64,000 nt of DNA from Spirosoma spitsbergense DSM 19989 (GCF_000374085.1 NZ_KB893547.1:134-64133), one strand, 5' to 3'. Positions 1 to 8,629 are shown, counted from the stretch's first letter. Made by a program: numbers and translations. The notes: generated by a model from the letters alone, not told the origin.

Positions 1-149
1 GTTTGGCCAAGTTGATGAGGATGGCTTAAAAATCGAGTAACATCATCATGGCTAAGCTGGTCATCCATCAGGCGGGCCATGTTGGTAGCTGAAGTTTGGC
101 CGAATGAACTGAGCAGATAGTCTGTATATAAATCAAGGTTCGTTTGCAT
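1..149 (-). CDS. Transposase, N-terminal part (runs off left edge)
   Basis: The minus strand starts with ATG at 149 and stays open to the window edge, giving about 49 residues beginning MQTNLDLYTDYLLSSFGQ and containing SHDDVTRFL. The pattern of a short helical start, SFGQT, then SHDxVTRFL resembles the N-terminus of IS4/IS701-like DDE transposases that are common in Cytophagales. The catalytic residues lie outside the window, so neither activity nor the exact IS family can be judged. An exact Bacteroidota -7 box sits 3 nt upstream of the start. The terminal inverted repeat, expected between 150 and about 330, could not be identified without the other end. Confidence 0.6.
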   Translation of the reverse strand, partial: MQTNLDLYTDYLLSSFGQTSATNMARLMDDQLSHDDVTRFLSHPHQLGQ

Positions 150-335
150 GACCAAAGATAATTTGTCCACTTAACCACTTTGCGTAACTTCAGCTGTTAA
201 AATCAGATTAAAATAAATAAAATTTTACTGCATCGGTATAATTAAAAATATTTACTATATTATGCCATAAAGCGCAGTATAAAGTGATTCTGAAAGGAAA
301 CGTTTTTTTGGTCTGCCTGGAACACGTTGCCAAAT
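150..335. other. AT-rich gap without a gene
   Basis: No convincing coding frame. The stretch around 190-265 is very AT-rich compared with its surroundings. It may hold the insertion-sequence end and promoter; no clear terminal repeat was seen. Confidence 0.4.
153..160 (-). promoter_or_regulatory. -7 box (TATCTTTG) of the transposase
   Basis: The minus strand reads TATCTTTG, an exact match to the Bacteroidota consensus TAnnTTTG, only 3 nt before the ATG. That spacing would start the mRNA at or inside the first codon. No clear -33 TTG was seen at 19-21 nt. Confidence 0.4.
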
Positions 336-364
336 TCAACTCGTTTTTACCGAGTTGAATTTGG
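330..364. terminator. Perfect 14-bp hairpin, possible terminator
   Basis: CCAAATTCAACTCG (330-343) and CGAGTTGAATTTGG (351-364) are perfect reverse complements around a 7-nt loop. The stop codon of the minus-strand fossil frame lies inside the stem. There is no adjacent T-run on either strand, so it could be a Rho-independent-like end or an old repeat arm. Confidence 0.4.
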
Positions 365-638
365 TTCGATCACCACCCCCTGTATTATAGCCCGATGCTA
401 TCACCCGGTACAGGTTGCTATCGTGCTCCACCTGATTCGCGTTGAAAGAAACCTGAATGGCCGGTATCCCGGTGTACGCATGGCCGTACTCTCCCTCCAG
501 AAATATACCAGACCTGAGATTACTTTTTTTGGTATCGTGATCGGGGCAGTCGAATTGGCTGGTTAACTCCAGGCTGGGTAGGCGATTGCGCAGATAGGAA
601 AAAGGGTGAAGTGTGTAGTATGGACCAGCCTGCCCCGG
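336..638 (-). pseudogene. Fossil 3' end of an unidentified gene
   Basis: Directly downstream of argH on the same strand, a frame of about 100 codons runs from just after a TGA (639-641) to a TGA at 336-338. It has no ATG, GTG or TTG near its beginning. The translation has ordinary protein composition, for example FLEGEYGHAYTGIPAIQ and NLYRVIASGYNTGGGDR, and its codons look like those of neighbouring genes. The overlapping plus-strand frame at 327-566 has poor composition and is probably its shadow. I do not recognise the family. It is most likely the remaining C-terminal part of a decayed gene, but a chance open frame cannot be excluded. Confidence 0.35.
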
Positions 639-657
639 TCACAGTGTTTTAACTGGT

Positions 658-2007
658 TCAGGCCAACAACTTATCGATAGCCTGCTGTGCCCTGTCGGCA
701 CCGAAACCGGCTATGTTTTGCGCCATCTGTTCCTGAATCAGGTCGTTGCCTAAATTGCCGATGCTGCCTTCGTGGGTGTGATGCAACTGGCGGGGTGGGG
801 TATACGTATGTTCCGCAATTTCTTTTCCCACGGTTCGGTAGGCTTCGCGGAAGGGAACGCCCTGCAATACAAGTTCATTTACCCGTTCCACGCTGAACAA
901 CAGGTCGTACCTGGGCTCGTCGAGCAGGTTCTCTTTTACCTGAATGTGTTCCAGCATGAAGTCGGTGATGGCCAGGCAATCCAGGATTTCGTCGAAGGCG
1001 GGCATCAGGATCTCTTTCAGCAACTGCATATCCCGGTGGTAGCCAGAGGGGAGGTTACTCATCACGAGCGTCACCTCCATGGGCAAGGCTTTGAGCCGGT
1101 TGGTTTTAGCCCGTAGTAACTCTGCCACATCGGGGTTTTTCTTGTGCGGCATGATGCTGGACCCCGTTGTCATGGCATCGGGCAGGGTCAGGAAACTGAA
1201 GTTCTGGCTATTGTATAAGCAGATGTCCATGGCCATGCGGGAGAGGGTTGTGGCCACGGCTGCCAGCGCCGTCAGGGCTGTTTGCTCGGTTTTTCCCCGG
1301 CTCATCTGGGCGTACACCACGTTGACGTGCATCCCTTCAAAACCCAGCAGTTCGGTCGTGAGGGTCCGGTTCAGCGGGAACGACGAACCGTAGCCAGCCC
1401 CCGAACCTAATGGGTTTCGGTTGGCCAGCCGGTAAGCGGTTTGCAGCGTGAGAACATCGTCAGCGAGGGCTTCGGCGTAGGCACCAAACCACAAACCGAA
1501 GGAGGAGGGCATGGCAATTTGCAGGTGCGTGTAGCCGGGCAGAAGGTCGTCTTTGTGCTGTTCTGACCGGCTGATGAGTCGGTCGAAAACGCGCTGAACG
1601 CTGTTGGTAACCTGCCAGAGCCGGTCGCGGGTGAAGAGTTTCAGATCCACCAGCACCTGATCATTGCGCGACCGGCCCGAATGAATCTTCTTACCTACAT
1701 CGCCCAACGCCCGCGTCAGCATCAGTTCTACCTGCGAATGCACATCTTCAATCCCTTCCTCAATCTGGAAAGTACCCTGATCAATCTGTTGATAAATGAC
1801 CTTCAATTCATTCTGTAATAGAGTGAGTTCATCTCTGGTCAACAGGTCAATGGTTTCGAGCATCTGCGCGTGGGCGAGGTTGCCCAGCACGTCGAACGGG
1901 GCCAGGTAGAGGTCCATCTCCCGGTCGCGCCCTACGGTGAAGCGTTCAATCTGCTCAGCGATGGCCGTGGATTCGGCAGGCGTACCTTCTTTTTGCCAGA
2001 GTTTCAA
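658..2007 (-). CDS. argH: Argininosuccinate lyase
   Basis: Cytoplasmic enzyme that splits argininosuccinate into arginine and fumarate, the last step of arginine synthesis. Family marks are clear: FTVGRDREMD near the start, HSGRSRNDQV, GYTHLQIAMPSS, and the catalytic loop GSSIMPHKKNPD. The usual start in this group is M-KLWQK; here that position is a TTG at 2005-2007 (KLWQKEGTP follows), giving 449 residues, normal for the family. A longer frame from 2127 would add about 40 residues encoded partly by an octamer repeat and unlike any ArgH, so it is probably not translated. It lies 167 nt after the ABC/M1 gene on the same strand. ArgH function is confident; the TTG start is an inference. Confidence 0.93.
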   Translation of the reverse strand: MKLWQKEGTPAESTAIAEQIERFTVGRDREMDLYLAPFDVLGNLAHAQMLETIDLLTRDELTLLQNELKVIYQQIDQGTFQIEEGIEDVHSQVELMLTRALGDVGKKIHSGRSRNDQVLVDLKLFTRDRLWQVTNSVQRVFDRLISRSEQHKDDLLPGYTHLQIAMPSSFGLWFGAYAEALADDVLTLQTAYRLANRNPLGSGAGYGSSFPLNRTLTTELLGFEGMHVNVVYAQMSRGKTEQTALTALAAVATTLSRMAMDICLYNSQNFSFLTLPDAMTTGSSIMPHKKNPDVAELLRAKTNRLKALPMEVTLVMSNLPSGYHRDMQLLKEILMPAFDEILDCLAITDFMLEHIQVKENLLDEPRYDLLFSVERVNELVLQGVPFREAYRTVGKEIAEHTYTPPRQLHHTHEGSIGNLGNDLIQEQMAQNIAGFGADRAQQAIDKLLA

Positions 2008-2042
2008 GAGTGAAAGAGTGAAAGAGTGAAAGAGTGAAAGAG
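2007..2042. repeat. Octamer tandem repeat at the argH start
   Basis: Four perfect copies of AGAGTGAA (2007-2038) followed by a partial copy. The repeat touches the presumed TTG start of argH and occupies the place where its ribosome binding region should be. Eight is not a multiple of three, so a change in copy number would shift the frame of any longer upstream start. Confidence 0.85.
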
Positions 2043-2174
2043 CGGATTGCCACAAAACCAGCGCGTAAAAAGACTGGTAACCGCGCTGGTTTTGTGACAA
2101 AGTTCGCAAAGAAAGTCCGGGGGGCAAAGAGCCCGGTCGTTTTCGCGATTGTTTGCTATTAGTCGTAAGGCTTT

Positions 2175-5100
2175 TCAGGGCATATCCACGTTCACCAGGT
2201 TATCGTCCGAAACGCGGTCAATCAGCTTGTTATAGGGGTCGATACCGGCTTTGACGGGTTTGCCTTTCACGGTTACCTCAATAATATGCTCACCGGGGGT
2301 CAGGCTGTGTTTATGCATGTAGAGCGGTACTTTGGTGGTTAACCCGTCTTTGTTTTTACCATCGCTGGTGAGCACGGCAATGTCGACGAGAATGGGCGCT
2401 TTGCCTTTGCTCAGTTCTTTGCCGGTTTTGTCGTAGTACTCAGTCGCCGTTTTCACGCGCAGGGTCAGGCGGTAGCGGCCATTGCCGATGGACTTCGCTT
2501 CGGCTTTGGTGATGCGGTTATCATAGAGCGTCAGCTTCTCGAAATTGTCCGTCAGCCAGCCTTTGAGCGAATCGGGCGTGGCGGCCTTCAGGAAACCATA
2601 CCACTCTAGTGAGGTCGTAAATGGGGCTGTCTGCCGGAACCGGGCCGCTTTCATATAGTTCTTCAGGGCCTGGTTCACACGGGCTTCGCCGATGTAATCC
2701 TGCAACGCATACATAAGCATCGACCCCTTCTGGTACCAGACGTAAGCCCGTGTATCGTTATCGAGCATGTTGGCTTCAAACTTGTCTTCATTGGCCCGGC
2801 CCCTTAGGTATTGGTCGAGAGCATACTTCAAAAACTTGGGCATGGCATCGGGGCCGTACCGCTGCTTGAGCACCATCAGAGCCGAATATTCCGCCATCGT
2901 CTCTGAAATCTGGTTGGCTCCGCGGGTCCGGCTGGGCATAATCTGATGCCCCCACCACTGGTGCGCCACTTCGTGTGCCGTCACGTAATAGGCGTAGTCG
3001 GTTTTATCCGGGTCGTGGAAATCGCCCACCCAGCCAAACTCCTCCGAATACGGAACGGTAGTGGGAAATGACTGCGCAAAAGTGGCATAGCGCGGAAATT
3101 CCAGCACCCGCAACACCGGATACGGATACGGCGCGTAGTTTTTGCTGTAATAACTTAGGGACGCTTTCATACTGGCCATGAATCGGTCGAGGTTGCGGTC
3201 GTGGGTAGGGTGGTGGTATACTTCCAGCGCAACCGTCTGGCCATTGGTCCCCGTCCATGTGTCGCGTTTGACCCCGTATTTGGCCGAACACATGCTGAAA
3301 AAGAAGTCGGAGAAGCCGGGAAGTTTGTACTGGAAATAGGTACGGGGTTTTCCATCGGGGCCGTTGGCGGTCCAGGTTTTCAACAACTGACCGGGCAAAA
3401 TGGCCGTCTGGTCGGGGGTAGTGGAGATGGTACCTTCGAACGTAACCCAGTTGGCATCGTCGGTGAACAGGAAATCACGCAGACCGGCGGGGTCATTCTG
3501 TTTGGGAAGTGTCCATTCTTTCACCGCGAGGTTGTATTTCTTCCGGTATTTGTCACTGGTCAGCTCCTGATTTTCATCGTAGCCGAAGCCCGGGAAAATG
3601 CCCACGTTGAAAAACGTCCCGTTGCTTACAATATCCCGGTTGTTGCCGCTGTTGGCAAAGCCCACATATTCCCCCGTTACGGTCATCTCCATACGGGCCG
3701 AATCGCCGGGGTTCAGGGTTTTGGGGAGCCGGTAAATGGAATAGCCCAGGTTGGTGTCGTTCAGGATTTTTACGGGTTCTTTGCCGTCAATCAGGAATTT
3801 GGTCAATTGCCGGTGGAAGTTATCAATCGGCATCGTAAAATGCAGGGAGTCAATGGGCTTGTCGCCTTTGTTGACGATGATAAATTGCCCCGTAGCCAGG
3901 GCTTTGAATTCATCCGGGAAAACATCGACGTTCAGTTTTGCGCTGGTAATTTTTGGTTGCAGCACGTTGGCGTATTTGTGGTACGTTTTCTCGAACAGGG
4001 CCGATTGAGCGCGCTGTTCATCGGCGGAGAGGTAGCGATTCTTCACGCTGACATTGGTGTAAATCCAGGCACCCGTACTGACAAAGGCCACCAGACACAG
4101 CGCGAACAGGGCCATAGACCCCCGCCCGATGCGCTGCCGGGCCAGTTGCCAGCGGGCTTTGAAACCGCTGTCGGAACCCCGGTTCCAGAACCACAGTGCC
4201 AGTACCAGCAGCAATCCACCAAACGTGTACCAATAGAGCCGAAACGCGAATAGCCCGGCCAGGTAATGCCCGAAACCGTTCAGGTCTGAAATCTGCACAC
4301 CACCCCCCGAAAAGGGCAGGGCCAGCCGGTAGCCAAACTCGGCAAACTGGGGGACCGCCCAGATAACGATGTATACCACCAGCGTAACGATATGCCCGAC
4401 AAACTTCTGGTTGACCAGCGTATGCACGAAAAACGCCAGCATCACGTACTGGAAATACTGCGTGAAGGCAATGCCGAGCAGGTCGCGGATATACAGCCCG
4501 AACTCGTAGTTGAAATAACCTTTCACAGTTTGATTGACTACACCCGAGACGAGTACCAGTCCGCACAGCAACAGGCAAATGTAGGTCATGGACAGCAGTT
4601 TGGCGCCGTAGTTCATCCAGTCCGGAACGGGCAGGGCATCGGCAATGGTATCGTAATGCACCACTTTGTCGCGGTGAACAACCTCGCCGGTGTAGAAGAT
4701 AATGACAATCAGCACGAAGAAGAAAAACGTACCGTTTCTGGCTTCCAGCATGGCGTAGGTGGTGGGCAAAGAGGGCGTACCGTAAATCTGCGACCCAAAC
4801 CAGCCATCCAGAAACAGGAACAAAATGGCTCCCAGCATGATGGCGATAAAATATGGGTCGCGGATAATGCTCCGAAACTCCAGCCCGGCTTGCCCCAGCA
4901 TCTGCCGGATATAAACGCCCGTGCTGAACACCGGTTTCGGCGTGGGTAAACTCGCCAGCGAAGGGGCTTTTTCGAGCACGTCTCCCCCTTTCTTCTCCCG
5001 GCTTTTGCCCAGTTTCACGGCCAGAAACCGGGAGAAGCTAAACCGGAAGAGCGTTCCCGCAAATACCAGCAGCGCCACCCCGAACCAGATGAGCCGGTTG

Positions 5101-5828
5101 GTGAGTAAATCACCTTCCAGGGGGGCCAGCAATGCGTTTTGCTCCACCGGCGACCAGTATTTGGTAGCGGCATCATAAGCGTAGGAGCCAAACGGGTCGA
5201 GCAGATTGACGAGGTGTTTGTTCTCCAAATCCTGCGACAGCGTAGACCCCAGCAGGTAGGCAATAAACAGTAGAATACTTCCTGCGTAGGTCGTAAATAC
5301 TTGCCGCGAAAACGCTACCAGCGCGAAGAAGATGCTCCCCACCAGAAACATATTGGGCAAAACGAACAGCAGAAACGGGTAAGCGTAATCCCGGAATCGT
5401 ATCGGGCCGAAGCGTTCGACATTGTCCGCTAAGTTAAAGACCGGTCCCAGCAGCGAGCCGATGACAATGCCCAGCAACCCAACGGACATGATGCCCAGCA
5501 GTACCACGAAGGAGCCCAGGTATCGCCCCAGAATGTAGCCCCGCTCCGTGATGGGAAAGCTGAAAAAGTAGTTTTTGGTGTTGTGCTCCACATCCCGATA
5601 AACGGGTACACCCATAATGGCCGAAGCCACCAGCATCCCGAAAATGGTCATCACCACCACAAACTGACTGACAGCGTAGGGTGAGTTGATGTTCGTTTTC
5701 TCCGATGCGGGCCCATTGCCGTAAATGACAAAGAGAAACGTAAACAGAAACAGAATTAGGGCGTAGAGGTACGTGGCGGGGCGTTTGAGCCGGTAAGCGA
5801 GTTCAAAACGGAAAATTTCTAGGAACAT
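2175..5828 (-). CDS. ABC-2 permease fused to M1 family aminopeptidase
   Basis: A 1217-residue inner-membrane protein. Residues about 1-270 and 310-600 are two ABC-2 type membrane blocks with many hydrophobic helices, starting FRFELAYRLKRPATYLYA. After a last helix near 590-610 comes a periplasmic M1 metallopeptidase region with the zinc motif HEVAHQWWGH from residue 952 and the downstream glutamate in ISETMAEYSAL (HExxH-x18-E). It should remove N-terminal residues from peptides while the membrane half pairs with an ATPase. The partner ATPase is encoded just upstream on the same strand (6301-7212), separated by an S23 gene. This fusion recurs in Bacteroidota, but I know of no established substrate. 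The ATG at 5826-5828 gives a plausible membrane start. Confidence 0.85.
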   Translation of the reverse strand: MFLEIFRFELAYRLKRPATYLYALILFLFTFLFVIYGNGPASEKTNINSPYAVSQFVVVMTIFGMLVASAIMGVPVYRDVEHNTKNYFFSFPITERGYILGRYLGSFVVLLGIMSVGLLGIVIGSLLGPVFNLADNVERFGPIRFRDYAYPFLLFVLPNMFLVGSIFFALVAFSRQVFTTYAGSILLFIAYLLGSTLSQDLENKHLVNLLDPFGSYAYDAATKYWSPVEQNALLAPLEGDLLTNRLIWFGVALLVFAGTLFRFSFSRFLAVKLGKSREKKGGDVLEKAPSLASLPTPKPVFSTGVYIRQMLGQAGLEFRSIIRDPYFIAIMLGAILFLFLDGWFGSQIYGTPSLPTTYAMLEARNGTFFFFVLIVIIFYTGEVVHRDKVVHYDTIADALPVPDWMNYGAKLLSMTYICLLLCGLVLVSGVVNQTVKGYFNYEFGLYIRDLLGIAFTQYFQYVMLAFFVHTLVNQKFVGHIVTLVVYIVIWAVPQFAEFGYRLALPFSGGGVQISDLNGFGHYLAGLFAFRLYWYTFGGLLLVLALWFWNRGSDSGFKARWQLARQRIGRGSMALFALCLVAFVSTGAWIYTNVSVKNRYLSADEQRAQSALFEKTYHKYANVLQPKITSAKLNVDVFPDEFKALATGQFIIVNKGDKPIDSLHFTMPIDNFHRQLTKFLIDGKEPVKILNDTNLGYSIYRLPKTLNPGDSARMEMTVTGEYVGFANSGNNRDIVSNGTFFNVGIFPGFGYDENQELTSDKYRKKYNLAVKEWTLPKQNDPAGLRDFLFTDDANWVTFEGTISTTPDQTAILPGQLLKTWTANGPDGKPRTYFQYKLPGFSDFFFSMCSAKYGVKRDTWTGTNGQTVALEVYHHPTHDRNLDRFMASMKASLSYYSKNYAPYPYPVLRVLEFPRYATFAQSFPTTVPYSEEFGWVGDFHDPDKTDYAYYVTAHEVAHQWWGHQIMPSRTRGANQISETMAEYSALMVLKQRYGPDAMPKFLKYALDQYLRGRANEDKFEANMLDNDTRAYVWYQKGSMLMYALQDYIGEARVNQALKNYMKAARFRQTAPFTTSLEWYGFLKAATPDSLKGWLTDNFEKLTLYDNRITKAEAKSIGNGRYRLTLRVKTATEYYDKTGKELSKGKAPILVDIAVLTSDGKNKDGLTTKVPLYMHKHSLTPGEHIIEVTVKGKPVKAGIDPYNKLIDRVSDDNLVNVDMP

Positions 5829-5829
5829 G

Positions 5830-5858
5830 GGGAGTAGTAGTATTAGGAGTAAGGAGTT
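5830..5858. repeat. Left AGGAGT-type repeat flanking the S23 gene
   Basis: Contains AGTAGTATTAGGAGTAAGG followed by AGTT. It is similar, in inverted orientation, to the repeat at 6295-6328 on the other side of the S23 gene. It overlaps the S23 stop codon. Confidence 0.55.
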
Positions 5859-6216
5859 ATCGTTTGGCTTCTACGGCGTTATAATAAGAAGTCAATAGCC
5901 GGGCTACCTCCTCAAGATTTTGTTGCATCAGTTCCGTGTTGCCATACTCAAGGTCTTGTGCCAAGATGAGGTAATAGTGTGTTTCGTCCAGTGAGCCCTG
6001 TGCAATATTCAGGAATTTCGATTTGTCTGGAATAGCGCGTTTCCGATAGCCTTCGGCAATATTGGCTGGTACAGACACTGCACTTCGTCTCAGTTGGGAT
6101 GTGAGTCCAAACAACTCTTCTTTAGGGAATAGCTTGGTCAGCTTGTAAACGGCCAGTACCAGCTGATGGGCCTTCTGCCAAACAATCAACTCGCGAAAAT
6201 GCTTTGTCTTTTCCAT
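5857..6216 (-). CDS. Four-helix-bundle (S23 / TIGR02436-type) protein
   Basis: A 119-residue helical protein with the family marks FRELIVWQKAHQLV, LTSQLRRSAVSVPANIAEG and an ALDE-like segment (GSLDETHYYLILA). This family was first found inside 23S rRNA intervening sequences and also includes Avd, the accessory protein of diversity-generating retroelements; no reverse transcriptase or variable repeat lies nearby, so Avd function is unsupported. The gene separates the ABC ATPase from its permease/peptidase and is bracketed by inverted AGGAGT-type repeats, which suggests a separately inserted cassette. Role unknown; nucleic-acid binding is often proposed because of the basic surface of the family. 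Confidence 0.85.
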   Translation of the reverse strand: MEKTKHFRELIVWQKAHQLVLAVYKLTKLFPKEELFGLTSQLRRSAVSVPANIAEGYRKRAIPDKSKFLNIAQGSLDETHYYLILAQDLEYGNTELMQQNLEEVARLLTSYYNAVEAKR

Positions 6217-6294
6217 GATGGGTTTGATGTTTTAGTGGGTTTACTAAAGGTATTAGCAGAGAAGAGCCATTGAGTGTCTGGTACTTGCGTCAGC

Positions 6295-6328
6295 AACTCC
6301 TCACTCCTCACTCCTCGCTCCCACTACT
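6295..6328. repeat. Right ACTCCTC repeat flanking the S23 gene
   Basis: Tandem ACTCCTC units (reverse complement GAGGAGT) run through the last codons and stop of the ABC ATPase. The reverse complement matches the left flank at 5830-5858 in pattern. The last residues of the ATPase (GARSEE) are encoded by this repeat. Confidence 0.55.
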
Positions 6329-7212
6329 GTGCCCTCCGAAATCTTCGCGAAGTACACGTCCTCCAGGTCAGGGGCAACGGAATCGAAATCGGTCAGGGGT
6401 ACATCGCTGTAGGCATGCAGGCGGGTTTTGCCCCCTTTGAGCTGAGTCGAAATAATTCGGTGCGACTGGCGGTACGTCTCGATTTCGGCTTTCTCCACCG
6501 ACTTCTGCCATATCTTCCCGTTCAGGTCTTTGACAAGCTCGTTTGGGTTGCCCGTTGCTACCACTTCGCCAAGGCAGATAATGGCCATGTCGGAGCACAG
6601 ATTCGTTACATCTTCCACGATGTGCGTGGACAAAATAACGATGGTGTTCTCCCCGATTTCGGCTAGCAGGTTATGAAACCGGTTCCGTTCGGCAGGGTCG
6701 AGACCGGCGGTGGGTTCATCGACGATGATGAGTCGGGGGCTGCCAATGAGGGCCTGGGCAATGCCAAACCGCTGTTTCATTCCCCCCGAATATGTGCCGA
6801 GGTTTTTCTTCCGAACGTCGTATAGATTCACTTTCTGCAACAAACCCTGCACCAGTTCTTTTCGCTCACTGCCATTTGCAATGCCCTTGAGCGACGCAAT
6901 ATGGTCGAGCATGGCCTCGGCAGTAACGCGTGGATACACGCCAAATTCCTGGGGTAAGTAGCCCAGTACCCGACGCACTGCGTCCTTCTGTGTCAGTACG
7001 TTTAGCTCGTCACCACTGGGCAAACCCGTCAGCCGGATACTGCCGCTATCTGCTTCCTGCAAGGTGGAAATGGTCCGCATCAGCGATGATTTACCCGCGC
7101 CGTTCGGGCCGAGCAAACCAAACATGCCCTGTTTAATCGTGAGTGAAACGTGCTGAAGCGCGCGCACTCCATTGGAGTACGTTTTGGAGAGGCCATTGAT
7201 TTCGAGTTGCAT
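6301..7212 (-). CDS. ABC transporter ATP-binding protein
   Basis: A 303-residue nucleotide-binding subunit. Walker A is GPNGAGKS at residues 35-42, the Q-loop lies in YLPQEFGVYP, the signature is YSGGMKQR, Walker B is LIIVDEPTAGLD, and the switch histidine is in STHIVED. The C-terminal 80 residues form an accessory domain as in CcmA/NatA-like ATPases that work with ABC-2 permeases. It is the obvious partner of the permease/M1 fusion at 2175-5828 on the same strand. Its stop codon sits in a GAGGAGT tandem repeat, so the extreme C-terminus may have been altered when the repeat arose. The -7 region is unclear. Confidence 0.9.
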   Translation of the reverse strand: MQLEINGLSKTYSNGVRALQHVSLTIKQGMFGLLGPNGAGKSSLMRTISTLQEADSGSIRLTGLPSGDELNVLTQKDAVRRVLGYLPQEFGVYPRVTAEAMLDHIASLKGIANGSERKELVQGLLQKVNLYDVRKKNLGTYSGGMKQRFGIAQALIGSPRLIIVDEPTAGLDPAERNRFHNLLAEIGENTIVILSTHIVEDVTNLCSDMAIICLGEVVATGNPNELVKDLNGKIWQKSVEKAEIETYRQSHRIISTQLKGGKTRLHAYSDVPLTDFDSVAPDLEDVYFAKISEGTVVGARSEE

Positions 7213-7347
7213 ATAGATAACAGGGGATTATTTGTCGGAAAGTCCTTATAGGCAAATATGTTAACTAAATGGGAAAGATGCTGCCCTATTTTTGCAAGCG
7301 GTCAGGATTGGGCATTAAGAGGTAGAAATGCCTGCTCTGCCAGAAAT

Positions 7348-8616
7348 TCAGGCAGGGTTGGCAGGTAGTTGGCGGCCCAGCCACCAGAAACCACCCGCCG
7401 ATAGCAGACTAATTCCCGAAATAGCCAGCCAGTGAACCGAAAAGCCCGCACCAGCCACCACCAGCGACCCCAAGGCGGGAGCGGCAGTTTGGGCCAGTGC
7501 GCCCCCCATCGCGTACAGGGCCAGGTACTGCCCCCGCGTGGCCGGACTGGCCCGCTCAACCGTGAATGACTGTAAAAAAGGCATGACCAGCATCTCGCTG
7601 AACGTAACGAAAAGAATATAGAGCAGGGCAATTACCGGTCCGGTCGATGCAAGGTCGTCGTAGTTCCGAAAACCGGATAGCGCCAGAACGGCGTACGAAA
7701 CCGCTGTCAGCAGAACGCCCGTTATAATCAGGTTTATTTTAGACCGTTTCTGCTCCTCTACTTTATACACCAGTGCCATTTCGATAGCCACCACCAGCAG
7801 CCCGTTCAGGGTCATCAACAGCCCGATGGACCCTTCGCTTATGTGCAGTCGCTCTTTGAAAAACAGCGGTACAATCGTGAAAAGCTGCATGAAGGCAATC
7901 AGGTACAGCGTATTACATACCACGAAGGCGATAAAAAATGGGTCGCGGTGGGGTAATAGATGGGGTGATACCGGTTTGGCCTGTGCCAGTACTGCCGAAC
8001 CGCCCGTCTGTCTATCGGCAGGGCTCTCTGTCGGTACGGGTAGAAACCGCCATAATACGATACCGGCCGCCAGACACGTCAGTCCATCAACCCAGAACAG
8101 CAGGTTGTACTGAATGCTGGCCAACCACCCGCCCAGCCCTCCGCCAACGGCCCAGCCGAGGTTGATAGCCAGTCGGTTGAACGAGAATGCCCGCGTGCGG
8201 GTCTCGACATCGGAGTAGTAAGCAATGGCCGCTTGGTTGGCCGGGCGGAAGGTATCGCCTAGCAGGGTGAATATGAACACGCTTCCGCATAGCAGGTGAA
8301 AATCCGTGACGAACTGAAGCAGTATGAGGGCTATACCTCCCATCAGCAAACTAAAGACCTGAATAGCGTAGAAACCGATACGGTCCGTCAGTCGACCTCC
8401 GAGGTATGTACCCACAAAGGCCCCCGCCCCGTACACCGCCATCACCGTGCCCGCCTGGGTTACGGAGTAGTGTAGTTGCTGCGTGAGGTACAGCGTCATA
8501 AATGGCAATACCATGGTGCCACAGCGGTTGATGAGCATCACGCCCGCCAGCAACCACACCGACGGCGACAGGCCCCGGTACGCCCGCTGGTAGAGGTAAA
8601 GTGTTCGCTGTAACAT
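7348..8616 (-). CDS. MFS transporter (drug or metabolite efflux type)
   Basis: A 422-residue integral membrane protein with about 12 hydrophobic segments and the MFS loop-2/3 motif (GTYLGGRLTDRIGFY). The central loop near residue 200 separates two six-helix halves (LPVPTESPADRQ). No substrate-specific residues can be named. The start codon CAT at 8614-8616 lies only 5 nt from an exact -7 box, so the transcript may be leaderless. It is divergent from the Uma2 gene at 8701. Confidence 0.85.
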   Translation of the reverse strand: MLQRTLYLYQRAYRGLSPSVWLLAGVMLINRCGTMVLPFMTLYLTQQLHYSVTQAGTVMAVYGAGAFVGTYLGGRLTDRIGFYAIQVFSLLMGGIALILLQFVTDFHLLCGSVFIFTLLGDTFRPANQAAIAYYSDVETRTRAFSFNRLAINLGWAVGGGLGGWLASIQYNLLFWVDGLTCLAAGIVLWRFLPVPTESPADRQTGGSAVLAQAKPVSPHLLPHRDPFFIAFVVCNTLYLIAFMQLFTIVPLFFKERLHISEGSIGLLMTLNGLLVVAIEMALVYKVEEQKRSKINLIITGVLLTAVSYAVLALSGFRNYDDLASTGPVIALLYILFVTFSEMLVMPFLQSFTVERASPATRGQYLALYAMGGALAQTAAPALGSLVVAGAGFSVHWLAISGISLLSAGGFWWLGRQLPANPA

Positions 8617-8621
8617 GGCCG

Positions 8622-8629
8622 CAAAAGTA
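8622..8629 (-). promoter_or_regulatory. -7 box (TACTTTTG) abutting the MFS start
   Basis: Minus strand reads TACTTTTG, an exact TAnnTTTG match, 5 nt before the ATG. Transcription would begin at or next to the start codon. No TTG was found at 19-21 nt upstream. Confidence 0.5.

Noticed and set aside
327-566. Plus-strand frame of 79 codons
   Set aside because: Poor composition; the minus strand of the same DNA gives better protein-like sequence, and the frame starts inside a hairpin.
3201-4253. Plus-strand frame of 350 codons inside the ABC/M1 gene
   Set aside because: Shadow of the well-supported minus-strand fusion gene; composition (many Gly, Val, Phe, Gln) fits an antisense reading.
5857-6216. 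S23 protein as Avd of a diversity-generating retroelement
   Set aside because: No reverse transcriptase and no template/variable repeat pair was seen anywhere near.
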